From Actinomycetes bacterium (GTDB lineage: Bacteria > Actinomycetota > Acidimicrobiia > Acidimicrobiales > Ilumatobacteraceae): a stretch of DNA of 64,000 nucleotides. The translations under genes were made by a program, and so were the position numbers. Positions 25,279-34,530 of this stretch are shown here, piece after piece (within the stretch, counting starts at the first letter, position 1; every line of letters starts with the position of its first letter). The notes under the pieces are model-generated. The model was not told the origin of the DNA, searched no databases, and saw only the letters and a list, made by a program, of their open reading frames with translations. The DNA lies in contig JANYCT010000091.1 in assembly GCA_025360105.1 (NCBI GenBank), positions 48,521 through 112,520 on the forward strand, written 5' to 3'.

Positions 25279-25763
25279 GACACCCTGCCAGCACAGTGAT
25301 ACTGCCGAGCGCAGTCATTGTGACTGGCGCGGCCTGCGGCAGCACCCGCAGCGGCACGTCTGCGCTGCCCACTCTGCCGGCGGTGCAGGCAATCCCCCGC
25401 TCTCCCGCAACGACGAACCCCGACATCGCCCCCAACGGCGGACGCAACCTGACTACTATCCGACCGTCAACGCCAGCACCCGCGCCCACCAGCGCAACCG
25501 GGTCGGGCGACTGCACCTTCGAGGCCAACCATGCGAGTACCGGCCCGGCCCTTGCTGGGATCACCGACAGGGATCTGCGTTGCGCCGGTGATTGGGCGTC
25601 ATGGGTGGGTCAGGCACATGATCCCGCCACGTCTGATGGCTCCTTCGCCGTGGCGAAACGCACTGCCACCGAGCGGGAGACCGTCAACTTCGGAACCGCA
25701 GGAGTGTGCGCCGACGGTGGGGCGCCTCAGAAACTCTGGACCGCCCTGAATTGCGTCGAATAG
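25275..25763 (+). CDS. Small lipoprotein of unknown function
   Basis: A 162-residue exported protein. A short hydrophobic N-terminus ends in a lipobox-like TGAAC (Cys21). A Pro/Thr/Ala-rich spacer follows, then a compact C-terminal part with three cysteines (GDCTFE, LRCAGDW, GVCADGG), which could form disulfides. I recognise no family. GTG at 25275 overlaps the thioesterase stop (GTGA). The following gene encodes another lipoprotein 3 nt later. Confidence 0.7.
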   Translation: MRHPASTVILPSAVIVTGAACGSTRSGTSALPTLPAVQAIPRSPATTNPDIAPNGGRNLTTIRPSTPAPAPTSATGSGDCTFEANHASTGPALAGITDRDLRCAGDWASWVGQAHDPATSDGSFAVAKRTATERETVNFGTAGVCADGGAPQKLWTALNCVE

Positions 25764-25766
25764 GCC

Positions 25767-26186
25767 ATGACACGCCCCAGCGTTCTCGTTCTGGTTCTGC
25801 CGGCGCTGATCACGCTCGGAGCAGCTTGCACGAGCAACTCGATCAACACGTCACCTGCGACGTTCCCGATGGCGACGGTGCCCTCAGCAACGATGTCGCC
25901 CGCCACTGCTCCCGCTACAACCATCGCCCCACACCAAACGACATCGCAAACGACCGTGAAATCGACCCCTGGGGGCATGATCGGCGCAGCACAATCCGTT
26001 GGCTGCGACACCGATCTCGGCACGATGGAAACGGCCGTCGAGTCGTTTTTCGCGCTGAATGGTAGGTATCCGTACTCCGAATCCGAAATGGTGCTCTCGG
26101 GGCTCCTTGTCGAACAAAGTGCCTTTCACGACGTGGGTCCCGATGGCGCTGTCATTCCTTCACCCTCGGGAGGATGCGTTCGCTGA
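25767..26186 (+). CDS. Lipoprotein with pseudopilin-like C-terminal segment
   Basis: A 139-residue exported protein. The N-terminus ends in lipobox GAAC (Cys21), followed by a Thr/Ala/Pro-rich spacer of about 50 residues. The C-terminal part, CDTDLGTMETAVESFFALNGRYPYSESEMV, resembles the soluble start of type II pseudopilins and small pilin-like proteins (a guess from the xxETAVxxFxxxNGxYP pattern). It has no prepilin peptidase site. It starts 3 nt after the preceding lipoprotein gene. Confidence 0.7.
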   Translation: MTRPSVLVLVLPALITLGAACTSNSINTSPATFPMATVPSATMSPATAPATTIAPHQTTSQTTVKSTPGGMIGAAQSVGCDTDLGTMETAVESFFALNGRYPYSESEMVLSGLLVEQSAFHDVGPDGAVIPSPSGGCVR

Positions 26187-26245
26187 GTTCGGGCTATTGT
26201 CGGGCGGGTTCGCCCAACCCGTCGTAGCGCCTAGAGTGTGCCCTC

Positions 26246-27109
26246 GTGTCTGTGCAAGCTGAGGTCCCTCACCCACGGTCACGCCCGCGCCTGCCGTGGC
26301 TGCGCGAGATACTGGTCATCACCGTTGTCTACGCCGTGTACGGCTTGGTCCGCAATCAGTTCGGTTCGGCTGACCTGGCCGTTGGCGATGCTCCTATACA
26401 TGCGTTCAACAACGCCGTGCACGTCATCGACTTCGAAAAGGCCGTCGGGCTGTTCCACGAACCCACGATTCAGGGCTGGTTTCTCAGCACCCCGTTCATC
26501 ACCTTCTTCAACATTTTCTACGGCACAGCCCACTTCATCGTCACACTCGGTGTGCTCATTTGGTTGTTCGTGCGCCGTCATCACGTGTTTGCGCATTGGC
26601 GCACGATGCTCATGGCAACCACCGTGTTGGCGCTGATTGGTTTTGCGCTCTTCCCGCTCATGCCGCCGCGCCTCGTCAACGCTTTGCCTGCCGATTCCCG
26701 ATACGGCGGCGGGGATCTGGCCGCCGCACGTGGCCTGCCTGATTACGGCTTCGTCGACACGCTTCGAGACGACGAAGGGCTCTGGTCGTTCGATTCGGCC
26801 GGGATGGACAACATCTCGAATCAGTACGCAGCTATGCCGAGCCTGCACATTGCGTGGAGCGTTTGGTGCATGCTCGCGCTGTTGCGCTTCAGTCGCCGTC
26901 GCATTTCCCGCGCCCTGGCAATGGCGTATCCGGTGGTCACCCTGATCGCTATTGTGGCGACCGCCAACCACTACATCATCGACGCGGCAGGAGGGCTTGC
27001 CATCGTGCTCGCCGGTTACCTCATTGCGAACGCAGTCGATCGGCTGCGTCGCAAGCGCAGCAGCGCTGCGGGTGACGGCTCGAGCGAAGATGTCCTCGTC
27101 CCTGCCTGA
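26246..27109 (+). CDS. PAP2-superfamily/Aur1-like membrane phosphatase or transferase
   Basis: A 287-residue protein with about six membrane segments. It carries PPRL, then QYAAMPSLHIAWSVWC and a later TANHYIIDAAGG, which supply the PAP2 catalytic His residues. The pattern is that of bacterial Aur1/Ipt1-like (inositol phosphorylceramide synthase-type) proteins, so it may transfer a phospho-head group to a lipid (inference). GTG at 26246. It overlaps the downstream GT39-like gene by 20 nt, which suggests a joint envelope task. Confidence 0.83.
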   Translation: MSVQAEVPHPRSRPRLPWLREILVITVVYAVYGLVRNQFGSADLAVGDAPIHAFNNAVHVIDFEKAVGLFHEPTIQGWFLSTPFITFFNIFYGTAHFIVTLGVLIWLFVRRHHVFAHWRTMLMATTVLALIGFALFPLMPPRLVNALPADSRYGGGDLAAARGLPDYGFVDTLRDDEGLWSFDSAGMDNISNQYAAMPSLHIAWSVWCMLALLRFSRRRISRALAMAYPVVTLIAIVATANHYIIDAAGGLAIVLAGYLIANAVDRLRRKRSSAAGDGSSEDVLVPA

Positions 27110-28568
27110 CGAGGCCGGGTCCAGCGACGTCACGCGTCGTCGCATCACGCCCCTCAACATTGCGATCACTGCGTTGGTCGCGATCCTTCTGCACCTTCCG
27201 GCGCTCGTACGCAAGGCAGCCCTCAATAGCGACGAGGCAACCATCGCGACCGTCGCGCGCATGATGCGGCACGGGGCCGGCCTCTATGTCGGCGTTGTCG
27301 ACCGCAAACCGCCGGGAGCCTTCGTGCTTTACCGCGTCCTCGAGCCGGCCTTCGGAACATGGACGCTCACGGCGGCGCGCTGGATCGCTCTGACTGCGAT
27401 CGTCGCAACCGCGTGGGTCATTGCGATCGAGGCCCGCCGCCGTTGGCCGACGGTGTCCCCGCTGGGTGTAGCGCTGTTGTTCGTCGTGGCCTTCGCGCTA
27501 TTGCCCGCCGAGGACTCACGCGCCGTTGGCTTTGAGATTCTTGCCACGTTGCCAGCGGTCGGTGCATTCGTTCTTGGGGCCAGGGGACGGACCGTACTTG
27601 CCGGAATCGCGTTGGGCATTGCAGCTCTGTTCAAGCAACCAATGCTGCTCGGCGCGCTGCCCTTGGCGGTGCAGTGTCTGAGCATTCCTGGGCCATGGGC
27701 GCGTCGGTTGCTGCGGCTGACAGCTGCGGGCCTCGCATGCGCGATCACCGTCGTCGCGGGTCTGGCGCCATTCGGCCTTCGTCATGCGCTCTCGTGGTTC
27801 GCGGGCAACGGCGACAAGTACCTCGGAGGCACAACCCTGTCGTCAGTGATGATCGTGGGCTTGGAGCAGATCGGCACGATCATTGCGCTCACCGCCGGGC
27901 TATTGATCCTTGGCGGCGTCGCGTGGGGCCGGCGGCGCCTTCCCATGGATCTCGCGGTGTGGGTCATGTCGAGCGTGTTCGCCACAGCGATTGGCCTGCG
28001 TTTCATCCTGCACTACTTCAATCAACTGTTGCCCTCACTGGTGCTCGTGGCCGCGCCCGCAGTGGTGGGCCGCGAGATGCTGCGCCGCACGTGGCCCCGC
28101 GTCGCTCTGGTCTGTCTGGCCGGTTCTGCAACGTTCAGCATGATCACGGTGCTGATTGCAGACCGCTTCCACGACCTGCCGAACGTGGACCGGGTGGCCG
28201 CAGCCGTGCGTGACCGCACCTCCGCGGGTGACACAGTGTTCGTCTGGGGTCAGGCGCCGGAGATCTACTGGCTCAGCCAACGCGATCCCGCAACCCGTTA
28301 TCCGCACGTTGGTTTCATCACCGGAATCACTCCGAAACGTCCGGGGGTGCCCGCCTATGTGCTCTCGATGCCCCATGCCGCCAGCAACTTGCTCGATGAC
28401 CTGAAACGTAATCATCCTGCGCTCATCATCGATGCCGCCATCGCAAGCGTTCGTGGCGGGGACCGCTATCCGCTTTCCACCAGCCCAATCGAGAAATGGG
28501 TGGACGACAACTACTGTGCGATCGACGCGATCGATGGCATGACGTTGATGGCACCCTGCGCGAAATAG
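27090..28568 (+). CDS. Multispanning GT39/PMT-like glycosyltransferase
   Basis: A 492-residue membrane protein with some ten hydrophobic segments and a soluble C-terminal domain. The first periplasmic loop has LNSDEATIATVARMM and VVDRKPPGAFV, the acidic and D-x-K-P-P features of ArnT/PMT-like lipid-linked sugar transferases. No acceptor is identifiable. ATG at 27090 overlaps the end of the PAP2-type gene by 20 nt. After the stop is a repeat-containing gap before dxs. Confidence 0.75.
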   Translation: MSSSLPDEAGSSDVTRRRITPLNIAITALVAILLHLPALVRKAALNSDEATIATVARMMRHGAGLYVGVVDRKPPGAFVLYRVLEPAFGTWTLTAARWIALTAIVATAWVIAIEARRRWPTVSPLGVALLFVVAFALLPAEDSRAVGFEILATLPAVGAFVLGARGRTVLAGIALGIAALFKQPMLLGALPLAVQCLSIPGPWARRLLRLTAAGLACAITVVAGLAPFGLRHALSWFAGNGDKYLGGTTLSSVMIVGLEQIGTIIALTAGLLILGGVAWGRRRLPMDLAVWVMSSVFATAIGLRFILHYFNQLLPSLVLVAAPAVVGREMLRRTWPRVALVCLAGSATFSMITVLIADRFHDLPNVDRVAAAVRDRTSAGDTVFVWGQAPEIYWLSQRDPATRYPHVGFITGITPKRPGVPAYVLSMPHAASNLLDDLKRNHPALIIDAAIASVRGGDRYPLSTSPIEKWVDDNYCAIDAIDGMTLMAPCAK

Positions 28569-28635
28569 ACGGATCCCGCTGCCCCCGCTGCCCTTGGCCG
28601 CGCCTGCCCTTGGCCGCCGCTGCCCCGGCACCCGA

Positions 28636-28690
28636 ACCAGCCGTGTGGGCGCGCAACGCGCCAGCCCGTGGCGCGACACGCGCCCAAGAA
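28636..28690. repeat. 55-bp repeat with nested palindrome, copy 1
   Basis: First of two direct copies with 73-bp period. Inside is a nested inverted repeat: GGGCGCG, CAA, CGCGCC, spacer AGCCCGT, GGCGCG, ACA, CGCGCCC. The arms can form one long hairpin with a small internal loop. It differs from copy 2 at a single base (GCGCAAC against GCGGAAC). Confidence 0.85.
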
Positions 28691-28708
28691 ACCGGCCACA
28701 CCGTCCAC

Positions 28709-28763
28709 ACCAGCCGTGTGGGCGCGGAACGCGCCAGCCCGTGGCGCGACACGCGCCCAAGAA
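28709..28763. repeat. 55-bp repeat with nested palindrome, copy 2
   Basis: Second copy of the repeat, with one base changed within the left arm. Both copies lie in the same intergenic region, between two plus-strand genes. They look like a small REP-like or attenuating element rather than coding DNA. Confidence 0.85.
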
Positions 28764-28937
28764 TGGGGTGGGGTGCTCGTCGTCATCGAGCACAGGGTTG
28801 GAATCCGGCGGTGCGCGTGGCTCGTCGCAGCGAGTAACGGTGAATGGCCTCGGTGACCTCGCCGCGACGTGAGTGAGGTCTGAGGCGGCACGCTGGGTAC
28901 ACGGGAGCCGCGCCGGAGCGGTAGCGTTAATAGTGAT

Positions 28938-30893
28938 ATGACTCTCGAGTCCATCCACGAACCCGCCGACCTGCGCCCGTTGTCATACCCCGAGCTTGAC
29001 GAACTAGCCGGTGAGATTCGCGACTTTGTCGTTCGTGCGGTGGCCGACACCGGCGGTCACCTCGGCTCGAATCTCGGCGCGGTCGAGTTGACGCTGGCGC
29101 TGCACCGAGTTTTCGAGTCGCCACGAGATGCCATCCTGTGGGACACCGGCCATCAGGCGTACATCCACAAAATGGTCACCGGTCGACAGCACCAGTTCGA
29201 TTCGCTCCGGCAATCGAATGGTCTCTCCGGATACCCCAGTCGCGAGGAGAGCCAACACGACTTTGTCGAGAACAGCCATGCCAGCACGATCCTGTCGTAC
29301 GCATATGGTCTCGCCGTTGCCCGCGATGCGGGCATGGCCGGCGATCGGCGCCATATCGTGGCGGTCATCGGTGACGGCTCGATGACGGGCGGAATGGCTT
29401 ACGAGGCGCTCAATAACCTCGGACACAGCAAGCGCCGCGTGATCGTGGTGCTCAACGACAACGGGCGCAGCTACGCACCAACCATCAGCAATCTCACGGC
29501 ATCGGCCGCGAGCCTGCCAATGATCGAGGCCGAGCGCCCCAACGAGGCGCATTCGTTGCCGGCGCGCATCACTGATCGGCTCAGCCATACGCTCACCAAC
29601 GTACGTCTCAATCCCGTCTACGTTCGTCGTCAGCGACGGATTGAGAGTTTCCTCCGTGAGCTTCCCGTCGTTGGTCCGCAAGCCGAGAAGGGCATGGAAG
29701 CGTTCAAGGCCGCCGTGCGTGAATTCCTGCAACCGCCCTCATTCTTCGAGGCGCTCGGTGTCCGCTACGTGGGTCCGGTCGATGGCCACAACGTCGAAAG
29801 ACTCGAGCATGCGTTCCGGAATGCCATCGAGCTCTCCGGTGAGGGTCCGATCTGCGTGCATGTCCTCACGCAAAAGGGTCGCGGATACTCCCCTGCCGAG
29901 GACGACGACGAAAAGCATCTGCACGACACCCCCGTGTTCGACCCCGCGATCGGCCCACCGAAGGCCATTCCGTCCGGGTACACACAGGCATTTGCCGATG
30001 CGATTATCAAAGAAGCCGATGGCGACCCGCGCATTGTCGCCATCACTGCGGCGATGCCAGGCCCGACGGGTTTGATCCCGTTCGAACTGCGCTTCCCCGA
30101 TCGATTCTTCGACGTCGGCATTGCCGAGCAGCACGCGATGACCGGCGCTGCGGGTATGGCCATGGGTGGGCTTCGCCCAGTCGTTGCGCTGTACAGCACC
30201 TTCCTGTCGCGCGCCTGGGATCAGGTCGTGTACGACGTCGCCCTGCACCGCCTTCCGGTGGTGCTCTGTCTGGATCGGGCCGGCATTACGGGCGACGACG
30301 GCCCGAGCCATCACGGCGTGTACGACATGGCGCTGCTGTCGAAGGTGCCGGGCATGCGCGTGCTCGCGCCATCAAGCGCACAAGAACTCGGTGTGATGTT
30401 GCACGACGCGATGGTGCTGGCCGACGACGGCCCGGTGGTGATCCGCTACCCCAAGGGTGCTGCGCACCAGGTCAGCGAACACGAGGTCGGCACGGGGCTG
30501 CATGCACGTCGCATCCAACAAGGCGACGGCAGCGTGTGCGTGCTTGCGATCGGAAAGATGGTAGCCATCGCCGAGAAGGCCGCCGAACAGCTGGCGTCCG
30601 AAGGCCTCACGGTGTCGGTATGGGACGTTCGCAGCTGTGCGCCGCTCGATCCCGCGATGATCACCGACGCTGCCACACACGCGATGGTCGTAACGGTCGA
30701 GGACGGCATTCGCGACGGGGGCATCGGCATGACGATCGCCGATCGGATCCATGCGATTGATCCCGCGGTGCCGGTGGAGGTGCTCGGCGTTCCCACGCGG
30801 TTCATTCCGCAGGCCAAGCCGGACCGCATCCTTGCCCAGCTTGGTCTCGATGCACAGGGCATCGCCGCCACAATCCGGTCGCGAATTCACTGA
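28938..30893 (+). CDS. dxs: 1-deoxy-D-xylulose-5-phosphate synthase Dxs
   Basis: A 651-residue transketolase-like enzyme. The N-terminus has GGHLGSNLGAVELT; then DTGHQAYIHKM, the TPP-binding GDGSMTGGMAYEALNN, and the C-terminal half with GIAEQHAMTGAAGMA (proton-relay Glu) and DRAGITGDDGPSHHG. It condenses pyruvate and glyceraldehyde 3-phosphate for the MEP isoprenoid pathway and supplies thiamine/pyridoxal precursors. Start ATG at 28938. It is 6 nt upstream of a HisN-like phosphatase gene. Confidence 0.97.
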   Translation: MTLESIHEPADLRPLSYPELDELAGEIRDFVVRAVADTGGHLGSNLGAVELTLALHRVFESPRDAILWDTGHQAYIHKMVTGRQHQFDSLRQSNGLSGYPSREESQHDFVENSHASTILSYAYGLAVARDAGMAGDRRHIVAVIGDGSMTGGMAYEALNNLGHSKRRVIVVLNDNGRSYAPTISNLTASAASLPMIEAERPNEAHSLPARITDRLSHTLTNVRLNPVYVRRQRRIESFLRELPVVGPQAEKGMEAFKAAVREFLQPPSFFEALGVRYVGPVDGHNVERLEHAFRNAIELSGEGPICVHVLTQKGRGYSPAEDDDEKHLHDTPVFDPAIGPPKAIPSGYTQAFADAIIKEADGDPRIVAITAAMPGPTGLIPFELRFPDRFFDVGIAEQHAMTGAAGMAMGGLRPVVALYSTFLSRAWDQVVYDVALHRLPVVLCLDRAGITGDDGPSHHGVYDMALLSKVPGMRVLAPSSAQELGVMLHDAMVLADDGPVVIRYPKGAAHQVSEHEVGTGLHARRIQQGDGSVCVLAIGKMVAIAEKAAEQLASEGLTVSVWDVRSCAPLDPAMITDAATHAMVVTVEDGIRDGGIGMTIADRIHAIDPAVPVEVLGVPTRFIPQAKPDRILAQLGLDAQGIAATIRSRIH

Positions 30894-30899
30894 TCCATT

Positions 30900-31688
30900 G
30901 TGACCTTTGCCGACGAACTCGCGTTTGCGCTCGAAATCGCCGACATTGCCGACGCCATCACGATGCCGCACTACGAACGGCGAGCGTTCACCGTTGATCG
31001 CAAGCCCGATCGCAGCGAAGTCACCGAAGCCGACCGTGAAACAGAGGCCGCGCTGCGTGCCGCGGTAGCCACGTCGTTTCCCCATCATGGTTTCTTCGGT
31101 GAGGAGCAAGGCGTTTCGGGTGACCTCGCGTCGCCGTGGCGATGGATCGTCGATCCCATCGACGGCACCAGCAACTTCGTGCGCGGTATTCCCGTGTGGG
31201 CGACTCTCATCGCGCTCACACATGCGCAACACGGTCCGGTTGTCGGCGTGGTGTCCGCGCCGATCATGCAGCGTCGGTGGGCGGCAGCGGCGGGGCACGG
31301 TGCGACGGTCAATGGTCTGCCGATTCGGGTGTCGACCATCGATCAGCTCGCGGAGGCGCAGGTGTGCGTCACCTTCGGCCGGGGCTGGGACATCCTCGGG
31401 CTCACGCCTCAGTTGGTGCAATTGCAGCAATCGGCATATCGCTCGCGCGGGTTTGGCGACTTCTGGCAACACATGCTCGTCGCTGAAGGTGCGATGGAGA
31501 TCGCCGTCGACGCCATCGGCGTGCAGCCGTACGATCTGGCTGCGGTGCAGGTCGTGGTCGAGCAGGCCGGTGGCACGTTCACCGATCGACTCGGAGTACG
31601 CACGTTCGAATCGAATTCGGCGGTCAGCTCGAACGGCCTATTGCACCCCGAGGCGATCGATCGCATCGCCCCCGGGCACGGACGCTGA
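30900..31688 (+). CDS. Inositol-monophosphatase-family enzyme, HisN-like histidinol-phosphatase
   Basis: A 262-residue Mg-dependent phosphatase. Metal-binding motifs are GEEQ (67-70), DPIDGTSNF (85-93) and, near the C-terminus, YDLAAVQVVVEQAGG, which gives the third aspartate. In Actinobacteria this subgroup is often the HisN histidinol-phosphatase of histidine synthesis, but inositol or other sugar phosphates are also possible. GTG at 30900 is 6 nt after dxs, so co-transcription is likely. Confidence 0.85.
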   Translation: MTFADELAFALEIADIADAITMPHYERRAFTVDRKPDRSEVTEADRETEAALRAAVATSFPHHGFFGEEQGVSGDLASPWRWIVDPIDGTSNFVRGIPVWATLIALTHAQHGPVVGVVSAPIMQRRWAAAAGHGATVNGLPIRVSTIDQLAEAQVCVTFGRGWDILGLTPQLVQLQQSAYRSRGFGDFWQHMLVAEGAMEIAVDAIGVQPYDLAAVQVVVEQAGGTFTDRLGVRTFESNSAVSSNGLLHPEAIDRIAPGHGR

Positions 31689-31706
31689 TACGCCATTTGC
31701 TGAACT

Positions 31707-32964
31707 GTGCCGAGGGCCGAGCTGCTCATCCGCAGCGCACGTCTCGTCGACGGCAGCGGCTCGCCCGCGCGCATGGCCGACGTCGCCGTTGATGACGACC
31801 GAATTGTTGCCGTCGAGACTGCGGGATCCGTGTCGACGGTCGCTACCAGACGCGTCATTGTCGCCGATGGGCTGCTGCTCACGCCCCGATGGGTCGACGT
31901 GCGCGCGCACACACACACTACGACGCGCAGGTGAGCTGGGACCCGTGGATGACTCCGTCGGGTTGGCACGGGGTGACCACCATCGTGAAGGGCAACTGCG
32001 GTGTCGGCTTTGCTCCCGCCCGTCCTGATCGACACGAGTGGTTGATCGAGCTGATGGAGGGTGTCGAAGACATTCCCGGTTCGGCCATGATCGAAGGCGT
32101 CACGTCGGAGTGGAACACGTTTCCCGAGTACCTCGATGCCATTGCAGCGCATCGGTGCAGCCATCCGCCGGACGGGTCACGGTGTCTTTCAGTTCGCTCC
32201 CGAACATGCCCGCCTCCCCGTCGACGAGTGGCCGTGGATGCCCGAACGGTTGCAGACACTTGCCGATCCCGAACGACGCAGGCGCATCATCGAGGACATC
32301 CCCGACGACGGCGGGCTGCTCCGAGCAGGGGTCCTCGACAAGCTCGCACGCATCCGCTCGTAGTCGATGGCGCCACCATCGACGACGAGCCATCGGCCGA
32401 GATGTCGGTGGCTGCGATCGCTGCAGCCACAGACATCGCGCCGCTGCAGCTGATCCTCGATCAACTCACCGGCCACGATGGCAATGGCGTGATCTGCGCG
32501 CCGTGCTTCAACTGCACGTGCGGCGATCTCTCGATGACGTACGAGGCCACCCAGCACCATCGCACCCGGATTGGCCGCAGCGACGCCGGCGCACACTGCG
32601 GCGCGATCTGCGATGGCGGCACGCCCACATTCATGCTCACCCACTGGACCCGCGACCGCACGCGACTGCCACTCGAGTACGTCGTGCAGCGCCGGACTCG
32701 ACAGACCGCCGAGCTCTACGGCTTGCGCGACCGCAGGTTGGTCGCGCAAGCATGCGCGCAGATCTGAACCTGATCGACTACGACGCTTTGTCGTTCGCGC
32801 TACCGCGGATGGCATTCGACCTACCCGCCGACGGGCGACGGCTCATCCAAAGGGCCCGTGGCTACCGAGCCACATTCGCGGGTGGCGTGCAGACGGTGGC
32901 CGACGACGCGTTCGCCGGCGCCCTTCCCGGTCGGCTGATCCGCGGGCCGCAACACTCAGCGTAG
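31707..32964 (+). pseudogene. N-acyl-D-amino-acid deacylase (amidohydrolase) pseudogene
   Basis: Remains of a D-aminoacylase-type amidohydrolase, broken across frames. Segments in order are LLIRSARLVDGSG at 31707 on; [28 protein letters not shown] at 31889 on; [19 protein letters not shown] at 32136 on; VAAIAAATDIAPLQLILD and RSDAGAHCGAICDGG at 32400-32600; and LNLIDYDALSFALPRM at 32764 on. At least four frame changes are needed, and roughly 120 residues of the middle are missing compared with a full family member (about 570 residues). The first metal-binding HTH is present but no intact product is possible. Confidence 0.85.
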
Positions 32965-32975
32965 AACGGTTGGAC

Positions 32976-33656
32976 CTACTCGACGAGATCGTCGGGGCGC
33001 GGCCCGAAGACGAAGTAGTGCTCGATGTATGGCGACGGGTCGGTACTGCCCCAGTCGTATGCCGCAACTTGCGCGGCGCTGCGCCGGCCCAATTGCGAAC
33101 GGAACAACTCGAACCGGCTGACGCGTAGCACCGTCGGCGCATCGGGTGCACCGACGTGGTCACCTTCGAGAGTGATGATCTGCGCGGCAGGCAATCCCCG
33201 TTCGTTGGCTGTAGCAATGAACGACTGGGCGAAGATGGGCGTGGCCCACGCGCCGAACTCATCGGGGAGCACTCCGGGCAGACCGAGTGCGCCGCGCAGA
33301 TCTGCCTCGTGCGCATGCACATCGAACACGGCCCGCTGCACTGCCTCGCCGCCGGGCGCCGACAGCACTGCCTCCACGAGTGGAGCGTCGGCGTCCCAAC
33401 CGGCGAGCAGGTCAGCCATGCTGGTCTGGCGGTGGCGCTGCACCTGGGCATCGGTCCACGGATCGGTGGTCACGCCATCGAGGTTGCCGGTGCGGACGTC
33501 TTCGGTGATGCCGCGCAGGTGCGCGAGCACGTCGTGCACGTTCCACTGCGGAGTCGCCGGACACACTCGCTCCACCTCATCCGCAGGCAGGTCCGCGAGA
33601 ATGCTCGTGATTCGCCCCCGTGCGGCGGCGTACAGTCCACCCAGATCAGTGCTCAT
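32976..33656 (-). CDS. Maleylpyruvate-isomerase/DinB-like (mycothiol-type) protein
   Basis: A 226-residue member of the maleylpyruvate isomerase/DinB-like superfamily. The N-terminal four-helix domain has CPATPQWNVHDVLAHLRG and the later VFDVHAHEADLRGALG, whose His residues would bind metal. In Actinobacteria such proteins use mycothiol as thiol cofactor. ATG at 33656. It faces a second family member across 60 nt, starting at 33717. Confidence 0.8.
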   Translation of the reverse strand: MSTDLGGLYAAARGRITSILADLPADEVERVCPATPQWNVHDVLAHLRGITEDVRTGNLDGVTTDPWTDAQVQRHRQTSMADLLAGWDADAPLVEAVLSAPGGEAVQRAVFDVHAHEADLRGALGLPGVLPDEFGAWATPIFAQSFIATANERGLPAAQIITLEGDHVGAPDAPTVLRVSRFELFRSQLGRRSAAQVAAYDWGSTDPSPYIEHYFVFGPRPDDLVE

Positions 33657-33716
33657 CGCGCGAGCGTATGCGAAAGGAACTCCCCCGATGTCGCTTGAGG
33701 TACGGGCCACCGAGAT

Positions 33717-34484
33717 ATGAACGTCGACCAGTATCTCCACGCAATTCGCTCAGAGACCGCATTGCTCGCCGCAGCGGCCCGCGCAGCCGGCCCCGATGCC
33801 GCTCTGCCCAGCTGCCCAGATTGGGTGATGCGCGATGTGATCCATCATCTGGGTGAGGTGCAGCGCTGGTCGGCTGCGGTGGTACGCGACTCGGTTTCGA
33901 ACCCCTCGGAGCTCGCGCAGGACTTTCTCGGCTCGCTGCCTGATGACGACGCGCTCATTGACTGGCTCGATGCAGGTGCCGGCGCGCTGGTCACTGCGTT
34001 GCGCGACGCCGATCGCGATCTTGCGTGCTTCACGTTTCTCGAGAACTCCCCACCACCGCGAGTGTTCTGGGCCAGGCGCCAGGCTCACGAGGTGGGTATG
34101 CACCGCGTCGATGCCGAGTTGGCGCTCGGTCGCAACACCGGCTTCACCGCGGACATCGCCACGGACGGCATCGACGAACTGCTCACGGGATTCGCACCAC
34201 GCAAGCGCACGCCGCTGCGCAGCGACGTGCCGCGGCGTTTGTTGATCGCTCCGGATGACAGCCCGTCAGCCTGGGGCGTGACCATCGGCGAGCACCCAGT
34301 GGTCACCGATCGGCTGACTGCGGCGGACGCAATCGCGTCCATGGCCGACTGCTCCGTCAGCGGCTCAAGCTCGAATATCTACGAGGCGCTGTGGAACCGT
34401 CGGGATACCGAGGGACTCTGCATCGATGGCGACGCAGCCGTGCTGAACCTGTTCCGCAGCGCCGTGCAGATCCGCTGGAGTTAG
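33717..34484 (+). CDS. Maleylpyruvate-isomerase family mycothiol-dependent enzyme
   Basis: A 255-residue MDMPI-like protein: MNVDQYLHAIRSE at the start, LPSCPDWVMRDVIHHLGEVQRW near 30-50 and RRQAHEVGMHRVDAELA near 120, with the His residues expected to bind zinc. The C-terminal domain is of the SCP2-like kind common in such proteins. Substrate unknown. It is divergent from the 32976-33656 paralogue, and the two differ enough to be old duplicates. Confidence 0.85.
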   Translation: MNVDQYLHAIRSETALLAAAARAAGPDAALPSCPDWVMRDVIHHLGEVQRWSAAVVRDSVSNPSELAQDFLGSLPDDDALIDWLDAGAGALVTALRDADRDLACFTFLENSPPPRVFWARRQAHEVGMHRVDAELALGRNTGFTADIATDGIDELLTGFAPRKRTPLRSDVPRRLLIAPDDSPSAWGVTIGEHPVVTDRLTAADAIASMADCSVSGSSSNIYEALWNRRDTEGLCIDGDAAVLNLFRSAVQIRWS

Positions 34485-34530
34485 TGCCTGCGCCGAGGGC
34501 AACTCGGTTCAGGACGCGAGCCGACAGCGT

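Larger units (their letters stand above)
28569..28937. other. 369-bp gap with two direct repeats; no gene
   Basis: This gap between the GT39-like gene and dxs contains two 55-bp near-identical direct repeats (see the two repeat entries) and GC-rich sequence. No reading frame has codon use or motifs of a real protein. It is not obvious where the dxs promoter lies; the region 28860-28937 is the best candidate. Confidence 0.6.

Noticed and set aside
28636..28763. CRISPR array
   Set aside because: Only two repeat copies of 55 bp with an 18-bp spacer and no cas genes nearby.
28035..28958. Minus-strand frame across the twin repeats with repeated LGACRATGWR-like peptides
   Set aside because: The repeated peptides come from the DNA repeats, and the rest is antisense to the GT39-like gene.
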